Assembly (NCBI RefSeq): GCF_015356865.1
Contig: NZ_JAAFZA010000074.1
Span: forward strand, 1-42,626
Source of the DNA: Catenulispora pinisilvae
GTDB lineage: Bacteria; Actinomycetota; Actinomycetes; Streptomycetales; Catenulisporaceae
DNA length: 42,626 bases
Direction: 5' to 3'
The notes beneath the pieces are model-generated. The model did not search any database, was not told the origin of the DNA, and saw only the letters and a program-made list of their open reading frames with translations. Both the position numbers and the translations under genes were made by a program. Of this stretch, positions 1-11,275 are shown one piece after another. Each line of letters starts with the position of its first letter. The first letter of the stretch is position 1.

Positions 1-127
1 AGTTCTCCCTGTTCGAAGGTTGATGTGCTCTGTTGCGTTTGATGTTGCTGGAGACCCCTCCCCTTTCATTCCTCCGGCGTTACCACAGGTACACGTAGCC
101 GGGGATCCAGCCGAAACCCCAGGCCGC
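1..127. repeat. Left arm of a 127-bp perfect terminal inverted repeat
   Basis: Bases 1-127 are the exact reverse complement of 42500-42626. The match ends at base 128 (A here, G in the reverse complement of the other arm). The arm carries the last codons and stop of a minus-strand reading frame ending in WGFGWIPGYVYLW. The repeat reaches the very end of the window and is exactly 127 bp long, so it may be a de Bruijn-graph overlap between contigs and not a transposon terminus. No transposase gene is seen anywhere in the window. Confidence 0.97.
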
Positions 128-214
128 AGACTTGATCGCGGTGACGAGGCGGGTACCGCGGCCGACCAAGGTGTGGACTGAATAGCACGCCAGGTCCGTG
201 ATGGCCAGCCTCAC
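80..214 (-). pseudogene. Possible 3' remnant of an unknown gene (44 codons)
   Basis: On the minus strand an open frame runs from a GTG at 214 to a TAA at 80-82 and encodes 44 residues ending in WGFGWIPGYVYLW. The frame closes upstream with TAG just before the GTG. The last 16 codons lie inside the terminal repeat and recur at the right end of the window, where the upstream sequence differs. I do not recognise the family. It is either a very small protein or the tail of a gene broken by whatever created the repeat. No Shine-Dalgarno site is obvious. Confidence 0.3.
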
Positions 215-347
215 CTGTCGCTACTCCCACCGAAGAGTGGCTGCGCTCACGGCGCTAAGCACGGCGGAAGCCGACAGATATCGCTTGAAAAGGACCTGCG
301 CATATCGTCAGCGCAGCGGCTTGGGCACGGTCCACACCAACGAATCC

Positions 348-362
348 CGGTTGTGGCAACCG
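348..362. promoter_or_regulatory. Short palindrome upstream of the first small gene
   Basis: CGGTTG-TGG-CAACCG is a perfect inverted repeat with 6-bp arms and a 3-bp centre, 31 bp before the ATG at 394. It is the only clear structure in the otherwise featureless stretch 215-393. It could be an operator or a chance palindrome; nothing else supports a promoter here. Confidence 0.22.
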
Positions 363-393
363 CGTCCAATGACAAGACAGGAATACGCGCACA

Positions 394-504
394 ATGATCA
401 AGAATCTGTTCGCCAAAGACTCGGCGCTCGTGGTGTTCGCCGCCGTCCCGCAGGGTGCGCCGGCCGATGACGCGTCGTCGCCAGGAAACACGGTGTGGGA
501 GTAG
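394..504 (+). CDS. Possible 36-aa peptide (unknown; candidate precursor or leader peptide)
   Basis: ATG at 394 to TAG at 502-504 encodes 36 residues starting MIKNLFAKDSALVVFAAV and ending in SSPGNTVWE. The codon choice looks coding: 30 of 36 sense codons end in G or C, well above the local base composition. A weak Shine-Dalgarno (AGGA at 379-382) lies 11 bp upstream. The peptide has a basic start, a hydrophobic middle and an acidic C-terminal half (ADD, final E) with no cysteine. It is first in the left-arm run, before the transthyretin-like gene. I do not recognise it. It could be a small structural peptide, a RiPP-like precursor without visible modification enzymes, or a chance frame. Confidence 0.42.
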   Translation: MIKNLFAKDSALVVFAAVPQGAPADDASSPGNTVWE

Positions 505-604
505 CCGGGGAGGCGGCCCGGCCGACCTTCCGCCGCCAGCGAATCAATATCCTTGCCTCAGACAGGGGGACGCCATCCATAAGGACCCAGACCCGCATGC
601 CAAA

Positions 605-949
605 ATGGCGATCTCGGTGCACATCTGTGATAGCACGATGTGCACGCCGGCGGCCGATCTGGGGGTCCGCCTCCGGCGCCGGATCGAGAACTGCCCGGAT
701 GAGTCATACGAGGGGCGCACCGACTCAGACGGCTTCCTGCGATTCGTCGTAGAGCCGGCCTCGTGGTCCCGTCTCTACCAGATCGAAGCCGATCTGGCGG
801 CTTACTACGTGATCGCGGGCGTCATGCCGAGCCTTACGGCGGCGGCTGTAGAGCTCAGCGTGATGGGCTCGTCAGAGCCCTTGCACCTGTCACTACTGAT
901 CTCCCCCAGCTCGTTCATCGTCTACACGGCGAACCTCGTACAACAGTGA
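605..949 (+). CDS. Transthyretin / 5-hydroxyisourate hydrolase-like protein, altered C-terminal motif
   Basis: The 114-residue product has the length and motif order of the transthyretin/HIU hydrolase fold. It starts with a VHICD strand (His6), has EGRTDSDG (Arg38), a middle VMPSLTAA strand, and PLHLSLLISP (His94) near the end. In true HIU hydrolases the chain closes with a YRGS tetrapeptide that forms part of the active site. Here the place is taken by YTAN (107-110) followed by LVQQ. The three polar catalytic positions survive but the signature does not, so uric-acid chemistry is unlikely. No other purine-degradation gene is present. The start at 605 begins directly at the family N-terminus; an in-frame ATG at 455 would add 50 arginine- and proline-rich residues unlike the family. 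A role in tailoring or binding a pathway intermediate is inference. Confidence 0.72.
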   Translation: MAISVHICDSTMCTPAADLGVRLRRRIENCPDESYEGRTDSDGFLRFVVEPASWSRLYQIEADLAAYYVIAGVMPSLTAAAVELSVMGSSEPLHLSLLISPSSFIVYTANLVQQ

Positions 950-1024
950 TCGAAAATAGCAAGCCAGTCCCAACCTCCCGACTAACCATCACTGAAGGCT
1001 GTGCAGCGAATCAGGAGCGAGTAG

Positions 1025-4000
1025 ATGCCGGTTGTCGCCCAAGATGAAGCACCTGTCCAGGCTGCGGCGCCGGTCGCGACTTCCGCACAACGGGCAGTGT
1101 GGCTTCTCGATCGAGTACATCCGGGCTCTTCGCTGTACAACGTGCCGTTCGCTGTGCACCTGATCGGCCCGCTGGATCTGGCGCGCCTGCGTAGCGCGCT
1201 CACGGATATCGCCGCACGCCACGCGGTGCTGCGAACCGTTTTTCCGGCCCCCGAAGGTATCCCGCAGCCTGTTGTGCAGACGGTTGCCGACGTGCCGATG
1301 CTCCATCACGATCTACGCGCGCTGCCACCAGGGGACCGTATGCCGGCGGCGATGCGTGTGTTGCGTGCGTGCGCCGAGGAGTCCTTCGATCTGGCTGTGG
1401 GACCCCTGTTTCGCGCCTGCGTCGTGAAGCTGGACGACCAGGAGCACATTCTCGGAGTCTTCCTGCACCACATCATCTGCGACGGGCCGTCGATCCAGCT
1501 GCTGTTCGACGAACTCGCCGTGTTGTACGCGGGCGGCGAGCTCCCGGCGTTGCCAGCGCAGTTCGCGGATTTCGCGGCCGGACAGAGCAGCCGTGTCGAA
1601 CTCGGACTCGATCGCGGCGTGGCGTGGTGGCGCGAGCACCTTGCCGATGCGCCGACGAAACTCACTCTGCCCACCAGGCCGGCACCTGCCCGGCGCTCCT
1701 GGGCCGGAGCGACCCATACGAGCCGCCTTCCGGCTCAGCTTGTGCGCGCGGCGGGCGAGCTCGCGCGCGGGAGCAGGGCCACGCCGTTCATGGTCATGGC
1801 CACGGCGTACGCGGCGCTGCTCGGCAAGCTGACCGACACGGGTGAGTTGTTGCTGGGCACGCCGGTATCCCAGCGCTCAGCCGTGGAGTACGAGCCGCTG
1901 ATCGGCTTCTTCGTCAACACTGTGCCGCTACGGATCACCATCGATCAATCGGGGTCGTTTCGGGAGCTGCTTCAACAGGTGCGTTCGGAGACCCTGAACG
2001 CCGCCGGGCACGCGGACACGCCTTTCGAGTCGCTGGTCGACGCGCTGGGGATCGACCATGACCCGGCGACGACCCCGCTGGTGCAGACGATGTTGACCTT
2101 CGAGCCGCGGCCGCTGGCCGAACCGCGGCTGGAAGGTCTCCAAGCTCGACTGCTGACACTGCTCCCGGACGCCGCCAAGTTCGACCTCGACGTCATGATC
2201 GTGCGCGCACCCGGCTCGGACGACTTCGATCTGCACATCACATACGCGACCGCGTTGTACGACGCCGAGACCGTGGCGCGCCTCGCGCAACGCTTCGAGG
2301 CTCTGCTCACCGCCGGTCTCGCGGACGCCGACACGCCCTTGCACCGCCTCCCGCTGCTCACCGAGGACGAGAGGCGCGACGCCGTCGAGCGGTGGAACGG
2401 CAGAGGAGGGGAATCAGCGGGGAAGACGGAGAAGCCGGTCTTCGTCCACGAGTGGGTGGCCCGGCACGCGCAGGCCCGTCCGACAGCCCCGGCCCTGTCC
2501 GTGCCAGGACGCAGCGTCTGTTATGCGGAGCTCGAGGAGGCCGCGGGCCTGGTCGCGGCGCAGCTCGTGGCGGCCGGGGTGGTGCCCGGCGACACCGTCG
2601 CGATCCTGCTGCCCCGAGGCCTGGATCTGGTCGCCGCCCTACTCGGCGTCCTCAAGTCGGGCGCGGCATATCTGCCGCTCGACCCGACCCATCCGCCGCG
2701 GCAGCACTCTCGCGTTATCGAGATGGCGGGAGCGCGCGTAGGTCTCGCGGACGCACGAACGGCCGCTCAGCTCTCAGAAGCCAGCGATATGAGTGTTCTG
2801 ATAGTTGACCGCGGGCACCGGGAGCGCCGGGGAACAACCCGCCCGGGCCCGAGCCCGTCTCGTGCGATGTCTGCCCGCCCGGCGGCGGAGGATCTCGCGT
2901 ACGTCATCCCCACCTCGGGGTCCACCGGGGAGCCGAAAGGCGTGGGTGTGCCGCACAGCGCGCTCGCCAACCATGCCGAAGCGGCGCGCGGCCGGTTCGA
3001 GCTCGGCCCGAACGACCGGGTCCTGCAATTCGCCACCATCGGTTTCGATGTCGCGGCCGAGGAGCTGTATCCGACCTGGGCCGCGGGCGGCTGCGTGGTG
3101 CTCGCGCCCGAACCGGTGCCCGCCCCGGAGGAGCTGGGTGCGGTCCTGAAGGCGGCAGCGGTCACCGTGGTGAACCTTCCGGCGAGTTACTGGCAGCAGT
3201 GGGTACGCGCCATCGAGACGGGCGCCGAGGTACCCGACTCCCTGCGGCTGCTCGTGGTCGGCAGCGAGAGCGTCGACCCGGGAGCGCTGGCCAGCTGGTC
3301 CGCTCGCACCGGGGTGCGGGCGATCAACGCTTACGGCCTGACCGAGACCGCCATCACGGCCTTGACGTATGACGCCGGTACTGCCTTCGCGCAAGGTTTC
3401 GTTCCGGTGGGCACGCCACTGCCGGGAGTCCGCGCGTACGTTCTCGACACCCACCTCGGCCAGACTCCCCCCGCGGTGATCGGCGAGTTGTTCATCGGGG
3501 GCGCCGGGCTCGCCCGGGGATATCTGGGCCGACCGGATTTGACGGCGGCGCGGTTCCTGCCCGACCCCTACGCCGAAGTTCCCGGCGCCCGAATGCACCG
3601 CACCGGGGACATCGCGCGGCGCGGCCGAGACGGCACGATCGAAGTGCTCGGCCGCGGCGACGACCAGATCAAGATCCGCGGCTATCGGATCGAGCCCGGC
3701 GCGGTCGAGGCGGCGATCTGCCTGCATCCCGGCGTCGCGCAGGCTGTTGTGGCGGCCAAGCCGGGGCCGGGCGGCGCACCGCGGCTCATCGGGTACGTGG
3801 TGCCGAGGACTGGAAGTGCGGTACCGCCCGATCTGCGTGCGCACCTCGCGGCCCGGCTTCCCGCCTATCTCGTGCCCTCGGGTTTTGTCCCCGTCACGGA
3901 ACTCCCTCGCGCGGCGAGCGGGAAAGCCGACCGTCGCGCACTGCCGGACCCGCCCGCAGTCGAGCCACCGACCGCGGGCACGCCGCCGAGCACGCCGACG

Positions 4001-4405
4001 CAACGCTCTCTCGTCGAGATCTGGAGTTCGGTGCTCGCGCGCCGGCAGGTCGGCATCCACGAGAACTTTTTCGATCTTGGCGCCACGTCCCTGGGGCTGG
4101 CCGCTGTGCATCAACGGATCGCCGAATCTCTGAGCCGGAGGCTGCCGCTCGTCGCGCTGTACGAGTACCCGACGGTGGCGGCACTGGCCACGCATCTCGA
4201 CGGCGATGGCGACGAGGACGGCGACGCCTTCGGCCGCGTCGCGGCAACGCCCCGTGCCGCGTCCGAAATCGCCGCGCGCGAGGCCGGCCTGGTGCGCTTG
4301 AGCCGCAGGCGTCGCAGCCGCGCCGTCCCAACGCCCAGACCCTCGAACGACCGGACGGAACACACGAAGACGACGCCATCTGGAGAAGGCCCCCATGTTC
4401 GATGA
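1025..4405 (+). CDS. Nonribosomal peptide synthetase, C-A-PCP
   Basis: The 1126-aa protein is one elongation module. The condensation domain (about 15-450) has an intact HHIICDG (His148-Gly154). The adenylation domain (about 460-1000) has TSGSTGEPKG, YGLTET and the A10 lysine in SGKADRR. The carrier domain has DLGATS with the phosphopantetheine serine at 1022. An arginine-rich tail of about 50 residues follows, possibly a docking region. Reading pocket residues against GrsA by eye gives D-V-E-N-V-G-A-I-T. It matches no code I can assign, but the acidic third position fits a cationic or amino-bearing side chain. The diamino acid made by the central cassette is therefore a candidate substrate (inference). 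No epimerase or thioesterase domain is present. The stop overlaps the exporter start by 4 bp (ATGA). Confidence 0.95.
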   Translation: MPVVAQDEAPVQAAAPVATSAQRAVWLLDRVHPGSSLYNVPFAVHLIGPLDLARLRSALTDIAARHAVLRTVFPAPEGIPQPVVQTVADVPMLHHDLRALPPGDRMPAAMRVLRACAEESFDLAVGPLFRACVVKLDDQEHILGVFLHHIICDGPSIQLLFDELAVLYAGGELPALPAQFADFAAGQSSRVELGLDRGVAWWREHLADAPTKLTLPTRPAPARRSWAGATHTSRLPAQLVRAAGELARGSRATPFMVMATAYAALLGKLTDTGELLLGTPVSQRSAVEYEPLIGFFVNTVPLRITIDQSGSFRELLQQVRSETLNAAGHADTPFESLVDALGIDHDPATTPLVQTMLTFEPRPLAEPRLEGLQARLLTLLPDAAKFDLDVMIVRAPGSDDFDLHITYATALYDAETVARLAQRFEALLTAGLADADTPLHRLPLLTEDERRDAVERWNGRGGESAGKTEKPVFVHEWVARHAQARPTAPALSVPGRSVCYAELEEAAGLVAAQLVAAGVVPGDTVAILLPRGLDLVAALLGVLKSGAAYLPLDPTHPPRQHSRVIEMAGARVGLADARTAAQLSEASDMSVLIVDRGHRERRGTTRPGPSPSRAMSARPAAEDLAYVIPTSGSTGEPKGVGVPHSALANHAEAARGRFELGPNDRVLQFATIGFDVAAEELYPTWAAGGCVVLAPEPVPAPEELGAVLKAAAVTVVNLPASYWQQWVRAIETGAEVPDSLRLLVVGSESVDPGALASWSARTGVRAINAYGLTETAITALTYDAGTAFAQGFVPVGTPLPGVRAYVLDTHLGQTPPAVIGELFIGGAGLARGYLGRPDLTAARFLPDPYAEVPGARMHRTGDIARRGRDGTIEVLGRGDDQIKIRGYRIEPGAVEAAICLHPGVAQAVVAAKPGPGGAPRLIGYVVPRTGSAVPPDLRAHLAARLPAYLVPSGFVPVTELPRAASGKADRRALPDPPAVEPPTAGTPPSTPTQRSLVEIWSSVLARRQVGIHENFFDLGATSLGLAAVHQRIAESLSRRLPLVALYEYPTVAALATHLDGDGDEDGDAFGRVAATPRAASEIAAREAGLVRLSRRRRSRAVPTPRPSNDRTEHTKTTPSGEGPHVR

Positions 4406-5684
4406 CAGACATGCAGAGCATTGATATGGCAGCGAGCAACCTGTGGCGGCACCGGGACTTCCGCTCGCTCTGGGCGGCCATGACCGTGAGCCTGATCGGC
4501 ACTCAGGTCACTGTGCTCGCCTTTCCGCTGATCGCCCTGATCGTGCTGCACGCCTCGGTCGAGGATGTGAGCCTGCTCTCGGCGGCCGAGTTCCTGCCTT
4601 CCCTGCTGCTGGGCCTGCCCGTCGGCGCATGGGTTGATCGGCTGCCGCGCCGTCGGACACTCCTCGCGTGCGATCTGGTGCGGGCGCTGGCCGTGCTGTC
4701 CATACCGATCGCACACTCGGCCGGCGTGCTCAGGCTCCCGCAGCTTTTCGTCGTCGCGTTCGTCATCGGCCTCGGCACGCTGTTCTTCGACGTGGCGCAG
4801 ATGTCGTATCTGCCGGCTCTGATCGAGCGGGAGCACCTCGCCGACGGCAACGGGAAGATCGAGGGCTCACGGGCTTTCGCGCAGTTCTCCGGCCCGGGCC
4901 TCGGTGGCTTGCTGGCCCAAGTCTCCACCGCGACCGTCGCGATCAGTGTGAACGTCGGGACGTACGTCATCTCCGCGCTCTTCCTGTCCCGTATCCGGGT
5001 CCAGGGCACGCCGGCGAAGCGTGTCGAAAAACTCAGCCTCCGCAGGGACATCGCCGAAGGCGTGCACTTCGTGTTCCGGCATCCGCTGGTGCGTCCGCTG
5101 GCGCTGTGCGCAGGCGCCGCGGACCTTGCCTTCGCGATCGTGCTCGCGCTCCAGGTGCCGTTCGGCGTGCAGACGCTGCGCCTGGGCTCTGCCGCGGTCG
5201 GCCTGGCACTCGCCGTCGGCAGCCTCGGTGGCCTCGTCGGCGCGATGGCCGGTACCAAGGTCGAGCAGCGGCTGGGCACCGGCCCGGCGTTGCTGGTCGG
5301 CGTGGCGCTGTTCACCGTCGGCGCGGTCATCATCCCGATCTCCGGCAGCGGCGCGGTGTTCGCGATCGGTCTCTTCGTGGTCTACATCGGCGTGGTGATG
5401 TTCAACGTCGTGCAGACCACGCTCTGCCAGACGGTCACCGCGGCCCATCTGCTCGGCCGGATGAACGCGACGCTGCGCTTCATCTCCTGGGGCGCGGTGC
5501 CGATCGGTGCGACACTCGGCGCTCTGCTGGTCGCTCCGCTCGGACTGCGCGCGGTGATGTGGGTCGCGGCGGCCGTGTGCGCCGTGTCGATCCTGCCGCT
5601 GGCCTTCTCCGGCCTACCGTCCCTCACGCGCGACGCACCGTTGCCCAAGCCCCCGCCCGCAGTCCGACCTGAAGGATCGGCGTC

Positions 5685-5688
<4 letters not shown>
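4402..5688 (+). CDS. MFS exporter (EntS/MFS_3-like)
   Basis: A 428-aa hydrophobic protein with about 12 predicted membrane segments. It starts with the typical RHRDFRSLWAA entry of the MFS group containing enterobactin and macrolide exporters, and has the cytoplasmic loop GAWVDRLPRRR after the second segment. It should sit in the plasma membrane and use the proton gradient. Its ATG overlaps the preceding NRPS stop, and its own stop overlaps the PKS start (ATGA at both joints), so it is translationally coupled to the assembly-line genes. Export of, or self-resistance to, the cluster product is the natural role. The substrate cannot be read from sequence. Confidence 0.88.
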
Positions 5689-8674
<2,986 letters not shown>

Positions 8675-8678
<4 letters not shown>

Positions 8679-9442
8679 CGGCCTTCTCCGGCGCGGCCGG
8701 CGCCCGCTGGGTGCTGTGCGCCACGCGCAATCCGTTCGCCGCGGTCAGGATGTACTGCTTCCCACACAGCGGGGGCATGCCGGGCGAGTACATGCGGTGG
8801 TCCCAGCGCCTGCCCGAGGCCGAGGTGTGGGGTGTGCAACTGCCCGGCCGCGGAAGCCGCCTGGCCGAACCGTCCTTGACCGAGTTGCCGGACGTGGTCG
8901 GCGCTGTCGTCGAAGGGGTCGAATTCGGGGAGCCTTTTGTGCTGTTCGGGCACAGCCTCGGCGCGCTGCTCGCCTACGAGACGGCCGTGGAACTGGTCAG
9001 ACGCGGCTTGCCACTGCCCGAAGCCCTTGTGCTCTCGGCCTCGCCGGCCCCGCACCTCCTCACCCGGCCGGTATCGGCGGCAGACCTCGACGACGACGAG
9101 CTCGCCGCCGCCATTGCGCGGGACTACGGCCCATTGCACATCGACCCCGACCCCGCGGTCAGGGCCCTGCTGTTCGGCGCGCTGCGGGCTGACCTGGAGG
9201 TGGTCAGTCGCTTCCGGGCGCGGCCGCCGCTGCCGCTGAATCTCCCCGTCACGGTCCTCGGCGGCTCAAAAGACAGCGACCCGCCCGCTTCGCTCGCGGC
9301 CTGGAACGAATACACCGCCGGTCCTTTCGAGCTTCGGATGTTCGAGGGAGACCACTTCTACTTCAGGGAGCAACCCCATGAGTTCTTCGCCTCGCTCGCC
9401 GAGGTCCTCCGTCAGTGCGTTGCACGCCGTCTTCAAAGGTGA
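8675..9442 (+). CDS. Type II thioesterase
   Basis: A 255-aa alpha/beta hydrolase of the external thioesterase family. It has YCFPHSGG near residue 27, PGRGSR, the nucleophile Ser94 in GHSLG, and a C-terminal GDHFYF with the catalytic histidine. These enzymes hydrolyse wrong or stalled acyl groups from carrier proteins. The GTG start overlaps the PKS stop (GTGA), so it is coupled to that gene. The extra 25 residues before the usual start are unusual; an internal start near the LYCFPH strand equivalent (Met26) is possible. It is one of two type II thioesterases in the cluster; the other is in the right arm. Confidence 0.9.
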
Positions 9443-11261
9443 GGTGCCCTGGGCGAGGCTGAGCGCGTTCCCGCGGCAGACAGACGGCGAACGCGAACGG
9501 GGCGACACGGTGGTGAACCAGACCGCTGCGCTGGTCATGGAGCACATCGATCCGGAAGCACTCGAACGCGAGGGGACGCTTCCCGCGGCTTTCACCGACG
9601 GGCTGCGCGCATACGGACTACTGGCGGTGACGGTGGACTGTGCGGCAGGCGGACTCGGCCTTGAGCCGTTGACCGCGTTCCGCATGATCGAGACGGCGGC
9701 GAGCTGGAGCCTCGCGTTGGCCTACTACGTAGGTCTCACGAACGCTTTCGGCTCCGGCACCTACCTGCCGCTACTGCCAGACGGTCCGCTGCGCTCCATG
9801 ATCGGGCGGCACGTAGCCGAGGGCACCGTCTCCGCGGGCGCCGATGCGGAGGCGATCGGGACCGCGAACCAGCGTCGCGAGACTCGGGCAGTACTCGTGG
9901 ACGACGGTGCCGCCTACGAGATCACCGGCGAGAAGGTCTTCATTGGAAATGGTGTGGCCGCAGGCGTTATGGACGTCTCGGCGACACTGGCTGAGCCCGA
10001 CGGGTCGGAAGTCGTACGACTGTTCTTCGTCGAGGCCGACACGCCGGGATTCACCGTACAGCGGCAGGAATTCATGGGCCTGCACGGTTCGCCGATCGGG
10101 AGAGTGCTGCTCGACCAGGTCCGGGTGCCCGACTTCCATCTCATGGACACCGATGAGGACGGCTGGCGCATGCGGCCCGACCGCGCCGTGCGCCACCGCG
10201 ATGACGCTCAAGCCGGGGAAGGTGCCTCGTCGTTCATCCCCCGCGATCTCGGACAGCTCGCCTCGCTGGGCCGACTGCTCGTGATCGGTTCGTGTTCGCT
10301 CGCCACCGCGAAGATGTGCCTTCACTGGTCTCGCAGCTTCGTGAACCGCCGGGCGATCGACGGCCGGGGGCTCGGTGAATACGACGAGATCCGGCGACTG
10401 GTGGCCGAGACCGCCGCCGACGTCTTCGCGATCGACAGCATCAGCGCCTGGGCGCTTCAGGCGTGGCGCGACGCCGAGGACGAGCCGGACCTGACCGCCG
10501 CGAAGAATCTGGCGTCCGTCGGATGCTGGCGGGCGGTGGACCGAACCGTCTCGCTCCTGGGCGGCGAGGGCTATGAGACCGCCGCGAGCAAGGCAGGACG
10601 CGGAGCGGAGCCATCGCCGGTAGAGCGGTTCTTCCGCGACGCCAGAGCTCTGCGGATCGCCGGCGGCGTCGATTTCATGATCGACCGGTGGTCGGCGCAG
10701 GGAGCACTGATCGCCTGTCATTTCGGTGCACGGGCGCTCGACCCCGACACGACGGACGAGCCAGAGTACAGCGAGGCACCCGAGCTGGACGATGCCTGCC
10801 GAGCGCACCTGCGTTACGTCGAGCGCCGCGCTCGCGTGCTGGCCCGGATCTGCGCGGAAGCCACCCACGGCCGGTCGCCGGAGGAGGTGTTCGCCCAACA
10901 GCGGCTGGTCGCCCTGATCGGCCGGATCGGTGGCGAGTTGCTCGGGATGTCGGTGGTACTCGGCCACGCGGCGGAGCTTGCGCGGCGAGACGTCGAGTGG
11001 GGCCTGGCCCTTGCCGACATCTCATGCGCGGCATCCCGCAGGCGGCTGGCAGACCTCGGATATCAGCTCACGCGCTTGTCCACCGCCGCATGGGGGGCGG
11101 GCTGCCCATGGCCCGGAGACGACGATCCCGCCGAAAGCCCCGTCGGCGAGCCCGACCACGCCGGTCTGACCCGGGCCTGGCTCGGGGCCGATCCCGGACT
11201 GGATTTCCTCCTCGACGACGTGATCACCACGACTGCGCCGATCGTCCGAACCGCCCCCTGA
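9378..11261 (+). CDS. Long acyl-CoA dehydrogenase family flavoprotein
   Basis: The 627-aa protein has the acyl-CoA dehydrogenase core: an N-terminal helical part, the middle-domain ITGEKVFIGNG strand, and a C-terminal GGEGYE...ERFFRDARALRI signature. About 150 residues beyond this make it as long as VLCAD-type enzymes. The residue before the final GG of RIAGGVDF corresponds to the catalytic glutamate of MCAD (IYEGT) and is not glutamate here, so the usual alpha-proton base may be missing or elsewhere. The start at 9378 has GGAG at 9367-9370 and lies 65 bp inside the thioesterase gene. Related enzymes in peptide clusters desaturate ureido-amino acids (VioJ in viomycin) or make epoxyketones from beta-keto acids (EpnF/TmcF). 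Either would suit this pathway; the choice is inference. Confidence 0.88.
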   Translation: MSSSPRSPRSSVSALHAVFKGEVPWARLSAFPRQTDGERERGDTVVNQTAALVMEHIDPEALEREGTLPAAFTDGLRAYGLLAVTVDCAAGGLGLEPLTAFRMIETAASWSLALAYYVGLTNAFGSGTYLPLLPDGPLRSMIGRHVAEGTVSAGADAEAIGTANQRRETRAVLVDDGAAYEITGEKVFIGNGVAAGVMDVSATLAEPDGSEVVRLFFVEADTPGFTVQRQEFMGLHGSPIGRVLLDQVRVPDFHLMDTDEDGWRMRPDRAVRHRDDAQAGEGASSFIPRDLGQLASLGRLLVIGSCSLATAKMCLHWSRSFVNRRAIDGRGLGEYDEIRRLVAETAADVFAIDSISAWALQAWRDAEDEPDLTAAKNLASVGCWRAVDRTVSLLGGEGYETAASKAGRGAEPSPVERFFRDARALRIAGGVDFMIDRWSAQGALIACHFGARALDPDTTDEPEYSEAPELDDACRAHLRYVERRARVLARICAEATHGRSPEEVFAQQRLVALIGRIGGELLGMSVVLGHAAELARRDVEWGLALADISCAASRRRLADLGYQLTRLSTAAWGAGCPWPGDDDPAESPVGEPDHAGLTRAWLGADPGLDFLLDDVITTTAPIVRTAP

Positions 11262-11268
11262 AAGGAGG
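11261..11268 (+). promoter_or_regulatory. Strong ribosome binding site fixing the A-PCP start
   Basis: AAAGGAGG lies 7 bp before the GTG at 11276 and just after the stop of the acyl-CoA dehydrogenase gene. It selects 11276 as the start over in-frame codons upstream, which would lie inside the preceding gene and add unrelated residues. Confidence 0.85.
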
Positions 11269-11275
11269 GATCTCG

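Noticed and set aside
1-127. Terminal repeats as insertion-sequence ends
   Set aside because: No transposase, integrase or target-site duplication is visible, and the exact 127-bp length flush with the window ends is better explained by assembly overlap.
2774-4396. 540-codon minus-strand frame under the first NRPS
   Set aside because: It is antisense to the A-PCP region, with Arg/Gly/Asp-rich non-family sequence; a shadow of GC-biased codons.
10688-11275. 196 extra N-terminal codons for the valine-like A-PCP
   Set aside because: They overlap the acyl-CoA dehydrogenase gene and are not adenylation-like; a strong Shine-Dalgarno 7 bp before GTG 11276 marks the real start.
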